DNA of 12,373 nt from JAICLL01 sp035252155 (GTDB lineage Bacteria; Planctomycetota; Planctomycetia; Pirellulales; JAICIG01), in assembly GCA_035252155.1 (NCBI GenBank), contig DATFDL010000424.1, positions 1 through 12,373 on the forward strand, given 5' to 3'. Shown piece by piece: positions 5,569-12,373 of the stretch. Both the position numbers and the translations under genes were made by a program. Every line of letters starts with the position of its first letter. Position 1 is the first letter of the stretch. The notes under the pieces were generated by a model that worked only from the letters and a program-made list of their open reading frames with translations, had not been told where the DNA came from and searched no databases.

Positions 5569-8346
5569 ATGTACGAACGATTTACCGACCGCGCCCGCAA
5601 GGTCATGCAATTGGCCAATCAAGAGGCCCAGCGGTTCAACCACGAATATATTGGCACCGAACACGTGCTGCTCGGGCTGATCAAAGAGGGCAGCGGCGTC
5701 GCCGCCAACGTGCTCAAAAACCTCGATGTCGATCTGCGCAAGATTCGCTTGGAGGTCGAAAAACTCGTCCAGAGCGGCCCCGATATGGTCACCATGGGCA
5801 AGCTGCCCCAGACCCCGCGGGCCAAAAAGGTCATCGAGTATTCGATGGAAGAGGCCCGCAATCTGAACCACAACTACGTGGGCACCGAGCACATTTTGCT
5901 GGGCCTGTTGCGCGAGCAAGAGGGAGTCGCCGCCCAGGTGCTGATGAACTTGGGCCTGAAGCTGGAGGAAGTACGAGAAGAAGTTTTGAATCTGCTGGGC
6001 CACGGCATGGAAGGTGGCGAAGGAGGAGAACGCAGTCCCGTGGGATCGAGCAGCAGCGGCGGAAGCGAGACGTCGGGCAAGTCGAGCAAGTCGAAGACCC
6101 CGGCTTTGGACAGTTTTGGACGAGACCTGACCGAGCTGGCCCGGCAGGGCAAGCTCGACCCGGTCATCGGCCGCGAAAAAGAGATCGAACGGGCGATTCA
6201 GATCCTCTGCCGGCGGACTAAGAACAACCCGGTATTGCTGGGCGAGGCGGGGGTTGGCAAGACGGCCATCGTCGAGGGGTTTGCCCAGCGCGTGGTTGAT
6301 GGCGATGTGCCCGAGCTGCTCTCGGATCGCCGGATCGTGGTGCTTGACCTGGCGATGATGGTGGCCGGCACTAAATATCGCGGCCAGTTTGAAGAGCGCA
6401 TCAAGGCGGTGATGAACGAAGTCCGCCGGGCAAAGAACACCATTCTGTTTATCGACGAGTTGCACACGCTGGTCGGCGCTGGCGGGGCCGAAGGGGCCAT
6501 CGACGCGTCGAACGTGCTCAAGCCCGCTCTGGCCCGCGGCGAAATTCAGTGCATCGGCGCTACCACGCTCGATGAGTATCGCAAGTACATCGAAAAAGAC
6601 AGCGCGCTCGATCGACGGTTCCAGCTTGTGATGGTCGAGCCTTCGACCAAGATCGAGACCGTCGAAATTCTCAAGGGCCTGCGCGACCGGTACGAATCGC
6701 ACCATCGCGTGCAGATCACCGACAAGGCGTTGGAGGCAGCGGTCGAGCTTTCGAGCCGCTACATCACCGGCCGCTGCCTGCCCGACAAGGCCATCGATGT
6801 CATCGACGAATCGGGCGCCCGCGTGCGCCTGAAGGCGATGACCCGCCCGCCCGATTTGAAGGAGATCGACGAAGAGGTCGAACATCTGAATAAAGAGAAG
6901 GAAGAGGCGGTCGCCAATCAGGACTTTGAAAAGGCCGCGGCGTTGCGCGATCAGGCCGACAAGCTGAAGAAGAAAAAGCAGTCGATCACCCGCGACTGGC
7001 GCGAGCGGTCGCGCGAGGCCGACGGAGTGGTCGACGACGAGGTGATCGCCGAAGTCGTCTCGAAGATGACCGGCATTCCGCTGACGCGCATGAGCACCGA
7101 AGACTCGAAGCGTCTGATGGAGATGGAAAAAGACCTGCACAAGCGGGTGATCAGCCAGGACGAAGCGATCAATCGCATCGCCAAGGCGGTTCGCCGCAGC
7201 CGCAGCGGCCTGAAAGATCCCAAACGGCCGACCGGCTGCTTCGTCTTCGCCGGCCCGACCGGCGTGGGCAAGACGCTGCTGGCCAAGGCCCTGGCCGAGT
7301 TCATGTTCGGCGACGAAGACGCGCTCATTCAGATCGACATGAGCGAGTATATGGAGAAGCACAACGTCAGCCGCTTGATCGGCGCTCCGCCGGGCTACGT
7401 GGGTTTTGAAGAAGGCGGACAATTGACGGAAAAAATCCGCCGCCGGCCGTACGCGGTGGTGCTCTTGGATGAAATCGAAAAGGCCCACCCCGACGTCTTC
7501 AACATGCTCTTGCAGGTCATGGAAGAAGGCCGGCTGACCGACAGTTTTGGCCGCAACGTCGATTTCCGCAACACGATTTTGATTATGACCACCAACGCGG
7601 GAGCCGAGGCGATCAAGAACGAATCGACCTTCGGCATTCCCACGCCGGTCAAGTCGTTCGACATCGACGGCAGCTTCCTGGAAGAGCTCGACAAGAAGAT
7701 GCTGTCGGCCGAGTTGAAAGAGCTCTTCCAGAAGAACGGCGAATCGCTCGGCGACGGCGACCTGAACGTGGCCGTGCTCGAGGAGGGCAAGCGGTGGCGG
7801 ATCGCCATCACGGGCGACCGGCTCGACGCCAAATATCTGGTCACGCGGCTGAAGGCGGGCGGCCTGCGCGTCAAGAAGGGCGACGACGTTTCTTACGAGA
7901 GCATGAAAGACCGCGTAGTCGAGCGCATCGAGCGGGTATTCCGGCCGGAGTTCCTTAACCGCTTGGACGACATCGTGGTGTTCCGTCATCTGACGCGCAC
8001 CGACCTGAAGCGGGTGATCGACATCGAGCTGAAAAAGGTCCGCGAGCGGCTTGGCGAGCGGAACATCAAGCTGGTGCTTACCGACGAAGCCAAGAGCTAC
8101 CTGATCGAGAAAGGGTCGAACACCGACTTTGGCGCTCGTCCGCTACGTCGGGCGATCGAGAACTACGTCGAAGATCCCTTGTCCGAAGAGCTGCTCAAGG
8201 GCGAGTTCGAGGGCAAAGACACGATCACCGTCGACGTCAAGAAGGTGGGCGAAGCCAGCCAGCTTGTCTTCGAGGGCTCGACTTCGAGCGAGCAGGTGGA
8301 GACGCCCGTCGGCGCCGCCGCCGGCGCCGACGAGGGCGCGGAGTAG
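5569..8346 (+). CDS. clpC: ClpC-type AAA+ unfoldase with unusual D2 insertion
   Basis: An ATP-driven cytosolic unfoldase that normally feeds proteins into ClpP. Parts in order: double Clp repeat N-domain (1-145; TEHVLLGL and TEHILLGL), Gly/Ser-rich linker (about 149-175), first AAA+ domain with Walker A GEAGVGKT (225-232) and Walker B FIDE (294-297), UVR-type coiled coil (about 430-470), and second AAA+ domain with Walker A GPTGVGKT (562-569), Walker B LLDE (632-635) and RPEFLNR near 792. The UVR motif marks it as ClpC rather than ClpA or ClpB. At 925 residues it exceeds the usual 810-850. The surplus is mainly an insertion at about 691-774, just after FGI (688-690), where ClpC proteins carry the VGF/LGF-type ClpP-docking tripeptide. 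GGAG (5558-5561) sets the ATG at 5569. A 9-bp palindrome (8308-8331) sits in the Ala/Gly-rich tail codons. No clpP is in the window. Confidence 0.97.
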   Translation: MYERFTDRARKVMQLANQEAQRFNHEYIGTEHVLLGLIKEGSGVAANVLKNLDVDLRKIRLEVEKLVQSGPDMVTMGKLPQTPRAKKVIEYSMEEARNLNHNYVGTEHILLGLLREQEGVAAQVLMNLGLKLEEVREEVLNLLGHGMEGGEGGERSPVGSSSSGGSETSGKSSKSKTPALDSFGRDLTELARQGKLDPVIGREKEIERAIQILCRRTKNNPVLLGEAGVGKTAIVEGFAQRVVDGDVPELLSDRRIVVLDLAMMVAGTKYRGQFEERIKAVMNEVRRAKNTILFIDELHTLVGAGGAEGAIDASNVLKPALARGEIQCIGATTLDEYRKYIEKDSALDRRFQLVMVEPSTKIETVEILKGLRDRYESHHRVQITDKALEAAVELSSRYITGRCLPDKAIDVIDESGARVRLKAMTRPPDLKEIDEEVEHLNKEKEEAVANQDFEKAAALRDQADKLKKKKQSITRDWRERSREADGVVDDEVIAEVVSKMTGIPLTRMSTEDSKRLMEMEKDLHKRVISQDEAINRIAKAVRRSRSGLKDPKRPTGCFVFAGPTGVGKTLLAKALAEFMFGDEDALIQIDMSEYMEKHNVSRLIGAPPGYVGFEEGGQLTEKIRRRPYAVVLLDEIEKAHPDVFNMLLQVMEEGRLTDSFGRNVDFRNTILIMTTNAGAEAIKNESTFGIPTPVKSFDIDGSFLEELDKKMLSAELKELFQKNGESLGDGDLNVAVLEEGKRWRIAITGDRLDAKYLVTRLKAGGLRVKKGDDVSYESMKDRVVERIERVFRPEFLNRLDDIVVFRHLTRTDLKRVIDIELKKVRERLGERNIKLVLTDEAKSYLIEKGSNTDFGARPLRRAIENYVEDPLSEELLKGEFEGKDTITVDVKKVGEASQLVFEGSTSSEQVETPVGAAAGADEGAE

Positions 8347-8404
8347 CCGAAGTCGCGGACCTTTCGCGAACTAACATCCGGCGTGTCAGCAAGGATGATG
8401 CGCG

Positions 8405-8869
8405 ATGGCGGTAAAGAAAAAGAAGTCAGCGGCCAACCAGAAACGGCCGACCCGCGCCGCTCCGCGCTGCGGTCTATGCGGCAAGCGAGGCAAACTGACG
8501 AAGACCGAGTGCTGCGGCAACTGGATTTGCGACGACGAGGACAGCTACGTTCTCTTTTCGTACGCTCGGAATAGCTGTTCCCGCAATCATCGCCGACATA
8601 CGCTTTGCGCGTATCATCACGATGAAGGGCACGCCGGCGACTGGAAAGATTGCAAAAAGTGCCGTGGTGCGTTTAAGACGGAGATGTATGTCTGGTACGG
8701 CACGAACGAGTACAACTTCGAGAAACTGCCCGATCCGCCCGATTATGAGCAGACACGATGCACCGATTGCGGAGCGGTGATCGTTCTTTCGGAGGGCGGC
8801 TATTCCGTGCTGGGCGATGATCATTGGTGCTATCGCTGTGCGGCAAAGCGGATAGGGAAAGGCCGATGA
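8405..8869 (+). CDS. Cysteine-rich zinc-ribbon protein of unknown function
   Basis: A protein of 154 residues with a lysine-rich start (AVKKKKSAANQKR) and many possible metal ligands: C22-x2-C25, C36/C37, C42, C58, C68 with H71/H72, C83-x2-C86, C119-x2-C122 and C142-x2-C145. This suggests a treble-clef-like domain at 20-90 and a separate zinc ribbon at 117-148, joined by an aromatic stretch around MYVWYGTNEYNF. I recognise no named family. It lies 58 bases after clpC on the same strand without an obvious terminator between, so it may be read from the clpC transcript. An AAGGA (8391-8395) lies ten bases before the ATG at 8405. Roles in nucleic-acid or protein binding are guesses. Confidence 0.75.
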   Translation: MAVKKKKSAANQKRPTRAAPRCGLCGKRGKLTKTECCGNWICDDEDSYVLFSYARNSCSRNHRRHTLCAYHHDEGHAGDWKDCKKCRGAFKTEMYVWYGTNEYNFEKLPDPPDYEQTRCTDCGAVIVLSEGGYSVLGDDHWCYRCAAKRIGKGR

Positions 8870-8907
8870 CGCCGACCACTAGCGAATCCGAGAGAGTTTC
8901 GCTCCCA

Positions 8908-9021
8908 TCAAGCCCACGTGGTAGCCGTTTCGCCTCCAAGAACTGTTTTACCGTCGTCGAACGAGACGCCGTGCTTGCGCAGGTTCTTATCCGCCTTTTC
9001 AGGATCCCATTCGAAGTCCAT
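8908..9021 (-). pseudogene. Truncated BrnT-type toxin gene remnant
   Basis: Thirty-seven codons from an ATG at 9021 to a TGA at 8908-8910. The start reads MDFEWDPEKADKNLRKHGVS then FDDGKTVLGG, the typical N-terminus of BrnT toxins (DUF497), the RNase half of BrnT/BrnA type II toxin-antitoxin pairs. Intact BrnT is about 90 residues; here the similarity ends after residue 30, and the frame stops 7 codons later. No BrnA antitoxin gene follows; the space downstream is taken by the zinc-ribbon gene on the other strand. The catalytic C-terminal part is missing, so it should be inactive. A TTATAATAAA stretch about 30 bases upstream (minus strand) could be the old promoter. Confidence 0.75.
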
Positions 9022-9066
9022 AGCGATAGGCCATGCACGCGGTCGTTGCTGGCTTTATTATAACGG

Positions 9067-9750
9067 CTAAACGTCATGTCGCGAATAGAAACTCGCTAGC
9101 TTGTCAGGCGAAACTCCGCACCGCTCCGCCGCCAACAGCAGCCAGTTGAGCGCCGTCTGGCGCACCACGCCATGCCGCTGCCAGCGGCGGGCGCTGACGT
9201 GCAATGGGCCGGGCAACAACACGGGCCACGCGCGGCGGCGAAGACGCTTCATCAAGAGCAAGTCTTCCATCAAGCGAACTTCGGGGAACCCGCCCAACTC
9301 CTCAAACAGCGCGCGGCGCACAAAGATGCCCTGGTCGCCGTAGGCGATTCCGCGATGCTTGACGCGCCAGGCGTTGCCGCGCTCCAGGAGCCGGTACGCG
9401 AATCCTTCGGCTTCGATCTGCTGGCGGAACGCTCCGCAGCCGACCGCTGCGTCGGCCAGTGCGGACTCGATCTGGCGCACCGCGTCGGGCGACAGCCAGG
9501 TGTCGGCATGGAGGAACAGCAGCACGTCGCCCGTTGCATGCCGTGCTCCGCAATTTTGCTGCGTCGCCCGGCCGGGGTCCGTTGTAAGGACGCAGGCGCC
9601 GGCTTGCCGGGCCAACTCGGCCGTCTCATCGCCGCTGCCGCCGTCGACGACGATCACCTCGTGCGGTTCGGTCTCGCTCGCGCGACGCACCGCATCCGCA
9701 ATCCGCGCGGCCTCATTCAAGGCGGGAATGATGATCGAGGTTTTCAGCAT
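9067..9750 (-). CDS. Family 2 glycosyltransferase, rSAM/selenodomain-associated transferase 2 type
   Basis: A protein of 227 residues with a single GT-A domain. It starts TSIIIPALNEAARI (4-17), then has VIVVDGGSGDET (32-43), the nucleotide-sugar block ATGDVLLFLHADTWL (72-86) whose HAD is the DxD-equivalent, GIAYGDQGIFVRR (134-146), and the acceptor-site MED (161-163). The order and spacing fit the TIGR04283-type subfamily. These proteins often sit beside a second transferase or a radical SAM gene; neither is present. The sugar donor and acceptor are unknown; it is probably cytosolic or membrane-associated. Full length with a standard start. The upstream gap holds the repeat at 9821-9916. Confidence 0.87.
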   Translation of the reverse strand: MLKTSIIIPALNEAARIADAVRRASETEPHEVIVVDGGSGDETAELARQAGACVLTTDPGRATQQNCGARHATGDVLLFLHADTWLSPDAVRQIESALADAAVGCGAFRQQIEAEGFAYRLLERGNAWRVKHRGIAYGDQGIFVRRALFEELGGFPEVRLMEDLLLMKRLRRRAWPVLLPGPLHVSARRWQRHGVVRQTALNWLLLAAERCGVSPDKLASFYSRHDV

Positions 9751-10075
9751 GCTTCACGTCGGGTGGGGCTCGGAGCGCTCGGCCACGTACACATCAGGTT
9801 AAGGTAATTCCACCGCAAACCGTCTGTAGGGAACGCCCTCCGTGGCGTTCCGGGATCTGCGATTCGACATCGCGCCGCCCCTCGCGGAACGCCACGGAGG
9901 GCGTTCCCTACAGAGGAAACAAGCCGCTGCCGGCTTATCTTGATGCGCGAGGCGACTTGCGGCGCCGGCCCACCCTATGTTGCTACGTTGCGGTCTGGCG
10001 TCTAGCCGTCGATTCGGTAAAATCATCGACGGAGTGTGCCGTCGCTAGTGTACCCAGGGGCCTCTGAGGTGCGCG
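9751..10075. other. 325-base gap between divergent genes
   Basis: No gene is supported. The gap separates the glycosyltransferase and the DUF1501 gene, which point away from each other, and contains the family A repeat at 9821-9916. The stretch 9961-9976 (minus strand ATAGGGTGGGCC) resembles the start of a family B unit but has ATAG instead of GTAG and no matching stem, so it is at most a decayed fragment. No promoter was confidently found. Confidence 0.6.
9821..9916. repeat. REP/BIME-like inverted hairpin pair, family A copy 2
   Basis: The arms 9823-9852 and 9885-9914 are perfect 30-base inverted repeats around a 32-base spacer. Each arm has a GTAG head (9826-9829; complement at 9908-9911) and an internal perfect 8-bp hairpin, GGAACGCC-(6)-GGCGTTCC (9830-9851 and 9886-9907). 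The 96-base unit lines up without gaps with 334-429. Perfect arms suggest a younger copy than the left one. Confidence 0.88.
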
Positions 10076-11536
10076 ATGCTCAAGATTCTCGGTCGTCATT
10101 CGCATGTTTGCGGCGGCCTCTCGCGCCGCCAGTTCGTCGAAATCGGCGGCGGCGGCCTGCTCGGCCTCACCCTGCCTAAGCTGCTCGCCGCCGAAGAGCA
10201 TCGACCGTCTGAAACGTCGGCCCGGCCACGAGCAAGGTCGGTCATCTTTCTGTTTTTGTTCGGCGGACCCAGCCAGCTTGAAACCTTTGATCTCAAGCCT
10301 AAGGCGCCCGACACGATTCGCGGGCCGTTCCGCGCGATCGCCTCGCGCACGCCTGAGCTGCTGATCTGCGAGCATCTGCCGCGCATGGCCCAGATTTCCG
10401 ATCGCTTTTGCGTGCTGCGGACGCTCGGCCATCCGTACAACGACCACAGCTCGGCGGGCCATTATATTCAGACCGGGCATCCCTGGCACGTGCCCATCGG
10501 CGGAGGCTTCAACGCCACCGACAAAGATTGGCCGGCCATCGGCTCGATCGTCGAGTACGTCGACCAGCGCGCCGGCGGCCCAGCCCGACCAATTCCCAGC
10601 TATGTCTATCTACCCAACCGGCTCGGGCATTTGCAAACCTACAGCACCAAGCTCGACCGGCCGGGACAATACGCCGGCTGGTTGGGTCGCGGTTACGACG
10701 CCTTGGCCACCGACATCCGCAAGCGCGACGATAACGACAACCCCTTTTATCGCGCCTGCACCGATGACGAGCTTGATTTTCGAATCAAGGGCCTGGCTAG
10801 TGACGCCGCACTCACGCTCGATCGGCTTGACCGCCGCCGCACGCTCTTGGAACAATTCGATCTCGCCCGGCGACGGCTCGACGCGGCTGGACCGACCAGA
10901 GGGTATCCGGCCAGCTATCAGCGGTTTCAAGAGCGGGCATTGGCATTGGTCAATTCTGAAACGACACGCCGCGCATTAGACTTGCGGGGAGAGCCGGCCG
11001 AACTGCGCGATCGCTACGGGCGCCATTTATTCGGCCAATCGACGCTCATGGCCCGGCGAATGATCGAAGCAGGCGCGCGGTTCGTCACGGTGGCCTGGGA
11101 CGCGCCGGATGGCTACGGCTGGGATTCGCACATTCACAGCGACGACGTTAAAAAACACCTATTGCCCGGCTTGGATCAGGCATTTACCACCCTCGTGCTC
11201 GATCTCGACGAGCGTGGCCTGCTCGACGAAACGCTGGTGGTGGCCGTGGGCGAGATGGGCCGCACGCCCAGCGCCACGCCGTCCTGGGGCCGCGGGCATT
11301 GGAGCACATTGTTTCCCGCGGTGCTGGCCGGCGGCGGCATTCGCGGAGGCATGGTCTACGGCCGGTCCGACAGGCACGCCGCATATCCGGCCGACCATCC
11401 GCTGTCGCCCGAAGATCTGGCGGCTACGCTCATCGCTTCTCTTGGCATTGATCCCGAAACGCGTGTCGCCGATGCCCAAGGCCGCCCCGTGCCGCTGGTT
11501 GATGGCGGCCGAGTGCTCAACGAAATCTTTGGATGA
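10076..11536 (+). CDS. Tat-exported DUF1501 protein
   Basis: A protein of 486 residues of the DUF1501 family (Pfam PF07394), abundant in planctomycetes and related to the sulfatase/alkaline phosphatase fold. The N-terminus has a twin-arginine signal, LSRRQFVEIGGGGLLGLTLP (15-34), so it is exported folded. The conserved FLFGGPSQLETFDLKPKAP (60-78) and the C-terminal EMGRTPSATPSWGRGHW followed by LAGGGIRGG and VYGRSD are diagnostic. DUF1501 genes commonly pair with DUF1549/DUF1553 genes; here no partner is in view. Its biochemical activity is not established; a role in breaking down polymers outside the cytoplasm is a common guess. GAGG at 10066-10069 fixes the start at 10076. The sugar-transferase gene ends convergently 46 bases downstream. 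Confidence 0.92.
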   Translation: MLKILGRHSHVCGGLSRRQFVEIGGGGLLGLTLPKLLAAEEHRPSETSARPRARSVIFLFLFGGPSQLETFDLKPKAPDTIRGPFRAIASRTPELLICEHLPRMAQISDRFCVLRTLGHPYNDHSSAGHYIQTGHPWHVPIGGGFNATDKDWPAIGSIVEYVDQRAGGPARPIPSYVYLPNRLGHLQTYSTKLDRPGQYAGWLGRGYDALATDIRKRDDNDNPFYRACTDDELDFRIKGLASDAALTLDRLDRRRTLLEQFDLARRRLDAAGPTRGYPASYQRFQERALALVNSETTRRALDLRGEPAELRDRYGRHLFGQSTLMARRMIEAGARFVTVAWDAPDGYGWDSHIHSDDVKKHLLPGLDQAFTTLVLDLDERGLLDETLVVAVGEMGRTPSATPSWGRGHWSTLFPAVLAGGGIRGGMVYGRSDRHAAYPADHPLSPEDLAATLIASLGIDPETRVADAQGRPVPLVDGGRVLNEIFG

Positions 11537-11553
11537 CGCTTCCTTGGATGGGG

Positions 11554-11576
11554 GAACGGAATGAATTCCGTTCTAC
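11554..11576 (-). terminator. Single GTAG-headed hairpin between convergent genes, possible bidirectional terminator
   Basis: A 9-bp perfect stem, GAACGGAAT (11554-11562) and ATTCCGTTC (11565-11573), with a 2-base loop. Read on the minus strand it starts with GTAG (11576-11573), like the other repeats in the window, so it may be a lone REP-type unit. It lies between the stops of two convergent genes (11536 and 11583). There is no run of T, so terminator activity is uncertain. Confidence 0.5.
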
Positions 11577-11582
11577 AAGGCG

Positions 11583-12317
11583 TCAATAGGCGCCGCGGCG
11601 GCTGAGAACACTGAGGGGCGTTTTGACCAACAATGCCAAATCGGTCGTCAGGCGCTGATTGCGCAGATACCAAAGATCCATCCGCACCCAATCGTCAAAG
11701 CCGATCTCGCAACGTCCGCTCACCTGCCAGAGACAGGTCAGGCCGGGCTTCACCGCCAACCGCCTGAGTTGCCACGGCTGATAGCGGACCACTTCCGAAA
11801 GCACCGGCGGCCGTGGGCCGACCAGCGACATATCGCCCAACAGCACGTTGAACAATTGCGGCAGCTCGTCGATGCTGGTCGACCGCAAGAAGCGGCCGAT
11901 CGGCGTGATCCGCGGATCGCGGCGATTTTTGAAGACCGGCCCAGTTTGTTCGTTGGCCACTCGGTGCCGCAGCGCGTCGGCATTGACCACCATCGTGCGA
12001 AACTTGAACATCCGAAAACGCAGGCCGCAATGCCCGACGCGCTCTTGCACGAAGATCGGCTTGCCCCGCGTAGTGATCAGCAACACCAGCCATGTGGCGA
12101 GCATGACGGGAGAAAATGCCGCCAGCAACAACGCGGCGCCCACCACGTCGGTCAGCCGCTTGAACACGCGATAGCCAAACGAAAGGTTTCCTTCGGCCAG
12201 GATAGACCGCAAATGGCCGCACGGCGCCGCTCGGCGGCGATCGTGCCGAAGATCAGGTTGAAGAGCCGGGCTGATCGGGCCTGGTGTGGTAACACGCCGG
12301 TAACTCTCAGTCGTCAT
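11583..12317 (-). CDS. Bacterial sugar transferase (polyprenyl-phosphate glycosyl-1-phosphate transferase)
   Basis: Initiates polysaccharide synthesis by moving a sugar-1-phosphate from a UDP-sugar onto undecaprenyl phosphate at the inner membrane. A protein of 244 residues, the monotopic short form (ExoY/PglC-like) rather than the long WcaJ type with four extra membrane helices. It shows KRLTDVVGAALLL (53-65) opening the membrane-embedded helix, KFRTM (105-109), the catalytic region TSIDELPQLFNVLLGDMSLV (147-166) with GPRP, and KPGLTCLWQVSGR (190-202). The first 45 residues are basic and not part of the family core; the ATG at 12317 is the only start I can support. No other polysaccharide gene adjoins it, although the cluster could continue to the right. 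A truncated family B repeat begins 33 bases upstream of the start. Confidence 0.92.
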   Translation of the reverse strand: MTTESYRRVTTPGPISPALQPDLRHDRRRAAPCGHLRSILAEGNLSFGYRVFKRLTDVVGAALLLAAFSPVMLATWLVLLITTRGKPIFVQERVGHCGLRFRMFKFRTMVVNADALRHRVANEQTGPVFKNRRDPRITPIGRFLRSTSIDELPQLFNVLLGDMSLVGPRPPVLSEVVRYQPWQLRRLAVKPGLTCLWQVSGRCEIGFDDWVRMDLWYLRNQRLTTDLALLVKTPLSVLSRRGAY

Positions 12318-12349
12318 AGTGGTTCGAGCTTTGGTGCATGAGGAAGACT

Positions 12350-12373
12350 GTAGGGTGGGACGAGCTTGCGAGT
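12350..12373. repeat. REP-like unit, family B, cut off by window end
   Basis: GTAG (12350-12353), GGTGGGAC (12354-12361), then GAGCTTGCGA and GT at the window edge. The first 24 bases match the left unit at 3032-3055 except one base (A for C at the seventh stem position). Here that base would pair with the GTCCCACC expected beyond the edge. Whether an inverted partner follows cannot be seen. Confidence 0.7.

Noticed and set aside
5548..7989. 813-residue open frame antisense to clpC
   Set aside because: It lies wholly opposite an unmistakable clpC, its composition is the complement of GC-rich codons, and no domain is recognisable. Long antisense frames are expected at this GC content.
8308..8331. 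Perfect 9-bp palindrome with 6-base loop near the end of clpC
   Set aside because: It lies in Gly/Ala codons before the stop, has no T-run, and fits chance in GCC/GGC-rich coding sequence. It is too weak to call a terminator.
9799..10026. 75-residue minus-strand frame, and a similar one at 324-602
   Set aside because: Their shared peptide RNATEGVPYRR is simply the translation of the family A repeat, not conserved protein coding.

Overview
This window comes from a high-GC genome that is most probably a planctomycete of the Pirellulales type. The case rests on gene content: a Tat-exported DUF1501 protein, a secreted protein with YTV-like motifs, a ThiD2-ThiE thiamine fusion, a Trm112-like protein with a planctomycete-type N-terminus, and many short palindromic repeats in the gaps. 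There is no rRNA, tRNA, CRISPR array, intact transposase or phage gene. Genes lie on both strands in short units. The taxonomic placement is inference, since no marker gene is present.

Layout, left to right. A Trm112-like gene (minus) runs off the left edge. A 317-base gap follows, carrying a paired inverted hairpin repeat. Next come a small secreted protein (plus), a PduO-type cobalamin adenosyltransferase (minus) and a secreted TolB-like beta-propeller protein (plus), whose N-terminal coding sequence contains a 186-bp foldback element. A second paired hairpin repeat separates this gene from a convergent three-domain gene (minus) encoding Clp_N-like, ThiD2 and ThiE domains. A divergent promoter region then leads into a membrane/TPR-like protein and clpC (plus), followed by a cysteine-rich zinc-ribbon protein. 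After a 37-codon remnant of a BrnT toxin gene (minus) come a family 2 glycosyltransferase (minus), a second copy of the first repeat family, a DUF1501 protein (plus), a small hairpin, and a polyprenyl-phosphate sugar transferase (minus). A truncated copy of the second repeat family ends the window.

The coherent functional core is the ClpC region: a small membrane protein 21 bases upstream of clpC, and a divergent thiamine-synthesis gene whose N-terminus resembles the ClpC substrate-receptor domain. The remaining genes (B12 salvage, surface polysaccharide, secreted proteins) look like independent neighbours.

The most unusual features are these. (1) Three sequence-unrelated short hairpin repeat families all start with the tetranucleotide GTAG, the architecture of REP/BIME elements moved by RAYT transposases. 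(2) A foldback element is read in frame inside a signal-peptide region. (3) The Clp_N-ThiD2-ThiE fusion has degenerate 8-base tandem repeats in its linker, which could make it prone to frameshifting. (4) ClpC carries an insertion of about 80 residues directly after the FGI tripeptide at the position of the ClpP-docking loop.
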